NCBI GenBank assembly: GCA_007136525.1
Contig: SLGU01000334.1
Coordinates: forward strand, 1 to 8,035
Source of the DNA: Desulfobacteraceae bacterium
GTDB lineage: Bacteria > Desulfobacterota > Desulfobacteria > Desulfobacterales > Desulfosalsimonadaceae
Direction of reading: 5' to 3'
DNA: 8,035 nt
The stretch's first letter is position 1; each line of letters begins with the position of its first letter. This document shows positions 1-4,929 of the stretch, one piece after another. A program made the translations under genes and the position numbers. The notes beneath the pieces are model-generated. The model was given only the letters and a program-made list of their open reading frames with translations, was not told where the DNA came from and did not search any database.

Positions 1-609
1 AACGCTGACGCGCGGGTCGATATAGGTGAGCTTTGCCCCGCCTTCGATGGCGGACAGCAGTGCACGAACCGGTTTCACCTCGATGGCTTCAAGGATGTTC
101 CGGCCATAAAGAATGATATGCTTTGCCCCCTTGATATCGGCGCCCATCTGGGCATCCGTATACCCGAACATGGACCGGAATGCCGTGTTGGCTGACCCCT
201 TGCACAGGGCGTCATGGGTGAAGTGGTTGGGGGAGCCCAGGGCTTTCATGAAGGTTTTGCTCACATGGGTCCCCAGGTTGGTGCGCTCTCCGAAAACGAT
301 GCTCTGCGGGCCGTCGCTCTTTCGTATGGCATTGATCTTTTCAGCGACGTAGTGGAGCGCCTCGTCCCAGGAGGCCTTGCGCCATTTACCCGAACCCCGC
401 TCCCCTTCCCGGATCAGCGGGGTCTGGACCCGCTGGGTGTCGTTGAGCAGGGCAATGCCCGCCGCCCCCCTTGGGCACAGGGCGCTTCCCAGGCCGTCAA
501 CGTTGTCGTTTCCCTCGATCCACTGAACCTGGCCGTTTTTTACCAGGACCCGGATCGGGCACCGGATCGAACACATGAAACAGAGACTGTATACCGAGGT
601 TTCTTCCAT
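1..609 (-). CDS. Molybdopterin oxidoreductase, N-terminal part (thiosulfate/polysulfide reductase PhsA/PsrA-like)
   Basis: This is the first 203 residues of a large catalytic subunit of the DMSO-reductase superfamily; the rest lies beyond the left edge. The N-terminal [4Fe-4S] motif is complete: C10, C13, C17 and C45, followed by P-R-G (46-48). The typical KWRKASWDEAL segment (75-85) follows. C136, in an HDALCKGS context, sits where family members carry the Cys, SeCys or Ser ligand of the metal, so a Cys-ligated enzyme is likely. Later segments such as LYGRN (167-171) and TYIDPR (195-200) fit the thiosulfate/polysulfide reductase or related oxidoreductase branch. The ATG at 607-609 is 9 residues before the first cluster cysteine, leaving no room for a Tat signal, so this subunit is probably cytoplasmic or exported only with a partner. 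The Shine-Dalgarno match upstream is weak. Substrate cannot be told from this part; formate dehydrogenase-like or other roles remain possible. The gene is divergent from the TauE/SafE operon. Confidence 0.9.
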   Translation of the reverse strand, partial: MEETSVYSLCFMCSIRCPIRVLVKNGQVQWIEGNDNVDGLGSALCPRGAAGIALLNDTQRVQTPLIREGERGSGKWRKASWDEALHYVAEKINAIRKSDGPQSIVFGERTNLGTHVSKTFMKALGSPNHFTHDALCKGSANTAFRSMFGYTDAQMGADIKGAKHIILYGRNILEAIEVKPVRALLSAIEGGAKLTYIDPRVSV

Positions 610-671
610 AAATAATATTACCTGTCTTGTCTGAAGGGTTATGGGTTGATGTCTGCCTGGCGTTTCGAATG

Positions 672-700
672 AAAATATGGGTTTTCCAAATAGCAAGCAA
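672..700 (-). promoter_or_regulatory. Candidate sigma-70 promoter for the molybdopterin oxidoreductase
   Basis: Read on the minus strand, TTGCTT (700-695) and TATTTT (677-672) are separated by exactly 17 bases. Transcription would start near 665, giving a leader of about 55 nt before the ATG at 609. Each hexamer matches the consensus at 4 of 6 positions, so this is the best candidate seen rather than a firm promoter. Confidence 0.3.
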
Positions 701-907
701 AATACATACCATCCGGCATAATTACTGCTTCCGCCTGCAATCCTTTATACGGGTTGCCTGGTTCGGCTATCCGATTTTGATCCTTTGTTCGCAGGTGCGG
801 GCGTTTCTGGGCTGCCGCAACCCCTGCCTTCAAATTGCCTGCATGACCGTTTCACAAGGGCCAACGGTTTTCAGAAGGGTGTATGAAAAGGCATAGACCG
901 TTATTTG

Positions 908-945
908 TGCAATAAAAAATTTGCATTGATATAAAAAATATGCAA
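908..945. promoter_or_regulatory. Cluster of TGCAA/TTGCA half-sites (candidate operator)
   Basis: Three half-sites lie in an AT-rich block. TGCAA (908-912) and TTGCA (921-925) form one inverted pair; TTGCAT (921-926) and ATGCAA (940-945) form a second that shares the middle site. The same block reads as a direct repeat of ATAAAAAATTTGCA (912-925) and ATAAAAAATATGCA (931-944), 19 bp apart. The middle site abuts the -35 of the promoter at 926-954 and the third lies in its spacer, so a bound protein would be expected to block that promoter. I cannot name the protein family. The AT-richness makes chance symmetry easier. Confidence 0.35.
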
Positions 946-954
946 CATTATAAC
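926..954 (+). promoter_or_regulatory. Candidate sigma-70 promoter in the divergent region
   Basis: TTGATA (926-931) and TATAAC (949-954) are 17 bp apart, each matching the consensus at 5 of 6 positions. This is one of the best-matching sigma-70-type promoters in the window. Predicted start is near 961. The transcript would run through the small ORF at 999-1187 and could continue into the permease gene with a leader of about 350 nt. It is embedded in the TGCAA/TTGCA cluster. Confidence 0.45.
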
Positions 955-998
955 AACTTAAAATATTAAGAATAAATGATAAACGCAAGGAAAAGTTG

Positions 999-1187
999 AT
1001 GTATTTTTATTGCGGCTTTCCCTGCTGCCGTATTGATTGGGACCGGGTGTTTCTACTGTATTTTTTTATCGTGTCAGTGGGGTGCAGCGTTAACAGGGGG
1101 CGCTGTTGCGCGTCTGCGGCCGCCGGGCGCATGCCGCAGGCCGCCTTATCCCTGCCCAGGTTGCGCCTTTCAACGGGTGTGGCATGA
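999..1187 (+). CDS. Possible 62-residue Cys-rich small membrane protein or leader peptide
   Basis: The ATG at 999 is preceded by AAGGA (987-991) at 7-nt spacing, and a good sigma-70 promoter ends about 40 bp upstream, so the expression signals are in place. The predicted peptide has a CGFPCC start (C5, C9, C10), a hydrophobic stretch at about residues 17-31, and further cysteines at C29, C36 and C37. The C-terminal third is low-complexity Ala/Arg/Leu and does not look like a folded domain. Its stop (TGA, 1185-1187) lies inside the sigma-54 promoter that serves the next gene, and two GC-rich dyads lie inside its reading frame. I recognise no family. It could equally be a chance frame through regulatory DNA; codon use at the 3' end argues against a real protein. 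Confidence 0.22.
   Translation: MYFYCGFPCCRIDWDRVFLLYFFIVSVGCSVNRGRCCASAAAGRMPQAALSLPRLRLSTGVA
1092..1139. promoter_or_regulatory. Two GC-rich dyads upstream of the sigma-54 promoter (candidate activator sites)
   Basis: The first dyad is AACAG (1092-1096) with CTGTT (1103-1107), extended by GCG (1087-1089) and CGC (1109-1111) with a one-base bulge. The second is CTGCGGC (1114-1120) with GCCGCAG (1133-1139), a perfect 7-bp inverted repeat around a 12-nt centre. They fall roughly 70-115 bp upstream of the predicted sigma-54 start site, the usual range for enhancer-binding activator sites. The two dyads differ in sequence, so at most one may be the true site. They could also act as RNA hairpins in a read-through transcript. 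Confidence 0.3.
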
Positions 1188-1195
1188 CAGTTGCA
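1180..1195 (+). promoter_or_regulatory. Sigma-54 (-24/-12) promoter of the permease operon
   Basis: TGGCATGACAGTTGCA matches the RpoN consensus TGGCACG-N4-TTGCA at every fixed position except one (T for C at 1185). The GG (1181-1182) and GC (1193-1194) carry the exact required spacing. Predicted start is about 1206, giving a leader of roughly 107 nt before the ATG at 1313. Sigma-54 promoters need an AAA+ activator, and the operon downstream encodes one, so autoregulation is the simplest reading (inference). Confidence 0.7.
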
Positions 1196-1219
1196 AACTC
1201 TTTTTCCGTTCATTGTTAT

Positions 1220-1251
1220 GAAACCGGCCCGGTGATGGACCGGCCTGTTTC
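1220..1251 (+). other. Leader hairpin upstream of the permease gene
   Basis: GAAAC (1220-1224) pairs with GTTTC (1247-1251), and GGCC (1226-1229) with GGCC (1242-1245), enclosing a 12-nt loop. It sits in the predicted leader, about 14 nt after the sigma-54 start and 60 nt before the ATG. No U-run follows, so it is not an intrinsic terminator. It may stabilise the mRNA 5' end or may have no role. Confidence 0.3.
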
Positions 1252-1312
1252 ACTTGCCGGGCGCATCGCAATTCGGATGAAAACGAAAACGGAAATAAAA
1301 AGGAGGAATTGT

Positions 1313-2491
1313 ATGTACAGAAAAATCTTTCTGGCCTGTCTTGCAGCGATGGCCCTGTTTCTGGCCCTGCAAGGCACTGTGATGGCGGATACCGCAGAAG
1401 CTGTCAGAGCGCCGCATGCCCTGGAGGAAGCCATACAGGCGGCTCATAATCAAGGTTTACTGAACACAGATGATCCGCCCGGGTACCTGGGGATTCCCGG
1501 GGGGCCGCAGATCAGCCTGCTGCTCGCTTTTTTCTGGGCCTGCCTCGTAGGCTGGGTGTTTTCCACCGTGGGCGCCTTTGGCGGGATACTTGCCGGTGTC
1601 GGGCATATCACCATTTACGGCCTGGGTGAATATGCGTCAAAATTCAAGGGGGACTCAGCCGACCTGAACAAAGCGGTAACGGATACCATACGGGTGGCAA
1701 ACCAGTTCCTCGTGGGTTTTTCCGCCCTGGTATCCACGATCAACTACTGGAAACTCGGCCGCCTGGTCCTTCCGGTGGGCATTGCCCTGGCTGCGGGCTC
1801 CATTCTGGGCAGTTACCTCATTCCGACACTCACCGCCGGGCGCATCAATTTTTCCCAGTACGTTGGATTCTTCGGTGTTTTCGTGCTTGTCCTGGGCTGT
1901 TATATGCTCTACCAGACCACGCCCCGGGGGCAGAAGAGCAAGAAGAAGGCCAAGGCCGCAGCAGAAGCCTTTGAGACGACCATGAAGCGCAAGCGGGCCG
2001 GTGAGGCCGTTGATACCAGCGAACTGGGCGTCAAGGTCACGTCCCTGACCGCTAAAAAAATGAGTTTCACCTTTTACGGGGTCGAATTCTCCTTCAACCC
2101 GCTTTTTCCGATTCTGGGTGGTTTCGTTATTGCTGCCATTGCGGCCTTTCTGGGTGTGGGCGGCGGATTCATGCTGGTGCCATTTATCACGGCGGTAGCC
2201 GGCCTGCCCATGTACCTGGCTGCCGGGACCTCGGCTTTGGCCGTCCTGGTGGGCATGATCACATCCATATTGAGCTATCTGGCCGCCGGCGTTCTGGTGC
2301 ACTGGCCCCTTATCGGAACCCAGTTGGTGGGTATTTTCGTCGGTTCCATGGTGGGACCGCGCACCTCCCAGTATATCCCGGACAAAGTGTTGACCCGGAT
2401 TTTTATTGTCCTGGCGTTTTACGTGGGATTGAATTTTATGGCCCGGGGGTTTCTGGGCAAGGATATCATCCGGCTCATCACCGGTGGCTGA
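1313..2491 (+). CDS. TauE/SafE-family anion permease (putative sulfite/organosulfonate exporter)
   Basis: A 392-residue integral membrane protein of the TauE/SafE (DUF81) family, whose characterised members are linked to export or uptake of sulfite, sulfoacetate and related anions. The open frame begins farther upstream, but AGGAGG (1301-1306) with 6-nt spacing fixes the ATG at 1313. Residues 1-25 look like a cleavable signal peptide ending in VMA. The first membrane half contains STVGAFGG (84-91); the second contains the family hallmark G281-V-G-G-G-F followed by VP at 289-290. Between them is a strongly basic hydrophilic segment (about 203-262, with KSKKKAK), longer than in minimal family members and probably cytoplasmic. 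Many short TauE proteins lack both the signal peptide and this loop. Substrate cannot be read from sequence; the name rests on the family. It is first in a five-gene unit behind the sigma-54 promoter. Confidence 0.9.
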   Translation: MYRKIFLACLAAMALFLALQGTVMADTAEAVRAPHALEEAIQAAHNQGLLNTDDPPGYLGIPGGPQISLLLAFFWACLVGWVFSTVGAFGGILAGVGHITIYGLGEYASKFKGDSADLNKAVTDTIRVANQFLVGFSALVSTINYWKLGRLVLPVGIALAAGSILGSYLIPTLTAGRINFSQYVGFFGVFVLVLGCYMLYQTTPRGQKSKKKAKAAAEAFETTMKRKRAGEAVDTSELGVKVTSLTAKKMSFTFYGVEFSFNPLFPILGGFVIAAIAAFLGVGGGFMLVPFITAVAGLPMYLAAGTSALAVLVGMITSILSYLAAGVLVHWPLIGTQLVGIFVGSMVGPRTSQYIPDKVLTRIFIVLAFYVGLNFMARGFLGKDIIRLITGG

Positions 2492-2638
2492 TCGCTGCAG
2501 CAGGCGGAAAGCGATTGAGGTTGTGCTTCAAATATTTCCTGACCACCATCCATGGGGGCGCTAAGCGGACGCTCCTCCGGGGGACGCCTTCATGGACGGT
2601 TCGGGAGGGTGAAGGCATTGTGACAATGCCGCTTGACA
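2492..2638 (+). other. Structured gap inside the operon
   Basis: This 147-bp gap is much larger than the other gaps in the unit. ATCGCT and AGCGAT flank 13 bases just after the permease stop. TCCATG and CATGGA enclose a GC-rich stretch at about 2549-2596 that can nest GGCG with CGCC. GGCATTG (2614-2620) and CAATGCC (2624-2630) form a perfect 7-bp stem with a TGA loop, ending 8 nt before the next start codon. None is followed by a U-run, so transcription probably continues. The last hairpin could affect translation of the downstream gene. No promoter or RNA family is recognised. Confidence 0.35.
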
Positions 2639-3277
2639 ATGGAAACGGATATGACCTGGTGGGATCAAACATACATGCTGCTGGACCTGGTGCTGATCAT
2701 GCCGTACCGGTTTTTCGGCAACCCTGTGGCCGGCTTTTTTTTCGGCACCTTCGTCCTGTGCGTCGGCTGCGTTCTTGTGGGTGAGGCGACTTTCCGGCTG
2801 GCATCCCGGGTCAACCGGGTGCACATCCGGAAGCTGCGCCGCGGCATGACAAGAATGCACAACCTGTCGGTCAGGGCGCTTCTGCTCAAGGACAAGGAAA
2901 ATTATCGGGCCTGCAATTCGGAAGCCAACGAGGCGTTCGGGAAATACTTTTTCAACATGCTGACCCTTGGCGCGGCCGCGCTATGGCCCATCCCCTTTGC
3001 CCTGGCCTGGATGGGCCGCAGGTTCGGCCATATCGAATTCGACGTGCTGTTTTCTCTGCCTTTTTTGGGAAAGAGCGTGACCTTTACAGCGGTCATGATT
3101 CCCATGTATATTTTATGCCGGATTCTCTGGGCAAAGCTGAAAGCGGCGTTTCCCCCGGTTCAAGGTTCACCCGCGCCGAATGCCGGTGACCTGGACGGCG
3201 AGGAAATGATCAGCATGCAGGAGATCCATCAGCACGGGGGACTGCCCGAGCGGTTCCGGAGCAACGGGCAACCCTGA
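2639..3277 (+). CDS. Conserved-looking three-helix membrane protein of unknown function
   Basis: A 212-residue protein from the ATG at 2639. An ATG at 2651 (208 residues, with GGAA upstream) is an equally reasonable start, and an in-frame TTG at 2633 is less likely. Predicted order: amphipathic N-terminus, membrane helix at about 30-52, a long charged helical segment at 57-102 (RKLRRGMTRMH, then KDKENYRACNSEANEAF), membrane helices at about 104-125 and 147-165, and a soluble tail of about 45 residues. One helix, a charged helical hairpin and two helices is the topology of the DUF106/EMC3/TMCO1 branch of the Oxa1 superfamily; this is a resemblance in layout, not a demonstrated homology. It lies between a permease and a two-component system, which suggests an accessory or sensory partner. 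Its reading frame has the same codon bias as its neighbours. Confidence 0.8.
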   Translation: METDMTWWDQTYMLLDLVLIMPYRFFGNPVAGFFFGTFVLCVGCVLVGEATFRLASRVNRVHIRKLRRGMTRMHNLSVRALLLKDKENYRACNSEANEAFGKYFFNMLTLGAAALWPIPFALAWMGRRFGHIEFDVLFSLPFLGKSVTFTAVMIPMYILCRILWAKLKAAFPPVQGSPAPNAGDLDGEEMISMQEIHQHGGLPERFRSNGQP

Positions 3278-3297
3278 GCACAATACGGCATCTATCC

Positions 3298-3762
3298 ATG
3301 ACAAAGCGGTTTAACATATACGGTGATCAAGTAAAAACCCGGAAGAGATGCGCATGGGTCCCTTTTGTCCGGCTTGGCCGGGTACTTTTGCGGGGCATCG
3401 TGGCCGCAGCTATAATTCTTGCGGCAGGCGCACGGCCGGCCCTGGCCGCCCAGATACCCGGCGACCCGGCGGGGGTCGCCCTGCATTTCTGCAGCCACCT
3501 GTTTTTTATGTTTTCCATGGCTGCCCTGATTTACGGGCTGAAGCGCCATAAGGTGATCGCAGAACCCGGGTGGCGGCAAATCGGGTATGCCGCGTTTTTT
3601 TTCATATTGTGGAGTGCCGGGGGGATTGCCGGAAATCTGGCAGGCCTGCAGATCGGCAGTGCCCACTTGCTTGGCGTTCCGGCCTTTTTTTTCCTGTACA
3701 GGGGCATCGCCTGTCTGGCCGGGCAGGGGGACCCGGCCCGGAAGGGAGAGGCCCGGTCATGA
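3298..3762 (+). CDS. Small multi-spanning membrane protein of unknown function
   Basis: A 154-residue protein. The ATG at 3298 lacks a good Shine-Dalgarno, but no better in-frame start is seen and the preceding gene ends only 20 nt upstream, so coupled translation is likely. The N-terminus is long and basic (R15-K-R, R25, R28, R32), followed by a hydrophobic stretch at 33-51 ending in PALAA. This may be a signal peptide cleaved near residue 50 or a first membrane helix. Three further hydrophobic helices follow at about 60-81, 95-117 and 122-141. H63 and H67 (HFCSH) lie one turn apart at the start of the first of these, and H84 follows at its far end. Histidines in this arrangement can bind heme or metal, but no motif proves it. 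The stop overlaps the kinase start as ATGA (3759-3762), pointing to translational coupling and a functional link with the kinase. Confidence 0.8.
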   Translation: MTKRFNIYGDQVKTRKRCAWVPFVRLGRVLLRGIVAAAIILAAGARPALAAQIPGDPAGVALHFCSHLFFMFSMAALIYGLKRHKVIAEPGWRQIGYAAFFFILWSAGGIAGNLAGLQIGSAHLLGVPAFFFLYRGIACLAGQGDPARKGEARS

Positions 3763-4919
3763 CGCTTCAACCCGCTATTTTTACCGTAAATGCGGCAGGC
3801 GCTTCCTTAATTGTGCTTTTCTCCGTCCTGGCACTGGGCCACGCCATGCGCCTGTGGCAAAAAGATCCGGATAATCCGTTATGGGGCGGCATTTTCTGGG
3901 TTTGTCTGTGCATGGCCGGCGTGGCTGCCTCCCGCTGGGTTGTTTTTGTTTTCGGCCCGGTTCTGCCCGCCGCCGGTCACGGCGCCTGGATAGATGCATT
4001 CCTGCCGTTCACATGGAGCCTCGGCGCCATGCTGCTCCTTGTGGCAGCGGCGCTGACGTTTTTTTTCAGCCGCGCATGGAATATCCACCAGGTGATGTTT
4101 TCGGGCAAAAGCGACCTGGCGTCGGCACGCGAGGAACTGATACGCCTGAAGCGGGCCATGGCGGCGGCAGTCAGTGCCAGGGGCGAGGACGCAGGCGGGT
4201 CATTTCTGAGGCATGAAAAGCAGATGGCCCAGACCGACCGATTGGCTTCCATCGGTCAGCTTTCATCCGGGATTGCCCATGAAATCAACAATCCCCTGGG
4301 TATTATCCAGGGATACACCCAGCTTCTGATGCGCGGGGAAACCCCCGATTCCCAGAAATACCAGGATTTGCAGATCATATTGAAACATGCCCGCAACTGC
4401 AAGACCATCGTTGAGGATCTGCTTCATTTTGCCAGGCGCTCGGCGCCTGAAAAATCTGAAGTCAATATTCGTGAGGTCATCGAGGATGTGCTGGTCTTTT
4501 TGCGCCACCGAGGCAAAATGGAAAAAATCGATATTGAGACCTGCTATGATGAGCATGTCCCTTCCATGCACATGGATGAAAAGAAGATCCGGCAGGTGCT
4601 CATCAATCTTCTCATGAACGCCCGTCACGCGGTCGGTGAGCAAGGGCGCATCACCGTTTCCACCCGGTATGACAAGGTTGTCCGGCATGTGTTGATCAGC
4701 GTGGCGGATGACGGTTACGGGATCGATGAGAAAAATATTGACCGGATATTCGACCCGTTTTTTACGACCAAGCCCACCGGTGATGGCACCGGCCTCGGCC
4801 TGGCCGTGAGCTATGGCATCATCAAAAACCACGGCGGTGAAATACGGGTTGAAAGCGAACCGGGGAAGGGCTCGGTTTTCACCGTCATTCTGCCGGTCAA
4901 CACGGCAAAGGACGTATAG
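3759..4919 (+). CDS. Membrane sensor histidine kinase
   Basis: A 386-residue kinase that autophosphorylates and passes phosphate to its cognate regulator, almost certainly the next gene. The ATG at 3759 is chosen over longer forms because GAAGGGAGAG (3741-3750) precedes it and it overlaps the upstream stop by 4 nt. Three membrane helices at about 12-32, 43-65 and 86-106 form the whole input region; no PAS, HAMP, GAF or large periplasmic domain is visible. A short coiled-coil-like linker (119-160) leads to the H-box, with the phosphorylated residue H174 in GIAHEINNPLG. The ATPase has an N-box (around N287, INLLMNARHAV), G1 (D317-D-G-Y-G), F-box (IFDPFFTTK, about 329-337) and G2 (G343-T-G-L-G-L). 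All catalytic motifs are intact. The kinase core is of the NtrB-like type that usually partners sigma-54 activators. Sensing within the membrane or through a partner membrane protein is inferred. Confidence 0.95.
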   Translation: MTLQPAIFTVNAAGASLIVLFSVLALGHAMRLWQKDPDNPLWGGIFWVCLCMAGVAASRWVVFVFGPVLPAAGHGAWIDAFLPFTWSLGAMLLLVAAALTFFFSRAWNIHQVMFSGKSDLASAREELIRLKRAMAAAVSARGEDAGGSFLRHEKQMAQTDRLASIGQLSSGIAHEINNPLGIIQGYTQLLMRGETPDSQKYQDLQIILKHARNCKTIVEDLLHFARRSAPEKSEVNIREVIEDVLVFLRHRGKMEKIDIETCYDEHVPSMHMDEKKIRQVLINLLMNARHAVGEQGRITVSTRYDKVVRHVLISVADDGYGIDEKNIDRIFDPFFTTKPTGDGTGLGLAVSYGIIKNHGGEIRVESEPGKGSVFTVILPVNTAKDV

Positions 4920-4929
4920 GAATTATCAA

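Noticed and set aside
627..896. Plus-strand open frame of 89 residues in the divergent region
   Set aside because: Unconvincing composition, no ribosome site, and it overlaps the candidate minus-strand promoter; probably non-coding.
1106..1312. Open frame extending the permease upstream by 69 residues
   Set aside because: The extension is Arg/Cys-rich and precedes a clean signal peptide; AGGAGG at 1301 fixes the start at 1313, and the sigma-54 promoter lies inside the extension.
1655..2302. Minus-strand open frame of 215 residues opposite the permease
   Set aside because: Low-complexity Gly/Gln/His-rich antisense shadow of the TauE/SafE gene.
3570..3758. Upstream extension of the histidine kinase frame by 63 residues
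   Set aside because: It lies wholly within the 154-residue gene in another frame; a strong ribosome site and the ATGA overlap support 3759.
4813..4929. Upstream extension of the response regulator by 39 residues
   Set aside because: It overlaps the kinase G2 box region in another frame; receiver domains start within a few residues of the ATG at 4930.
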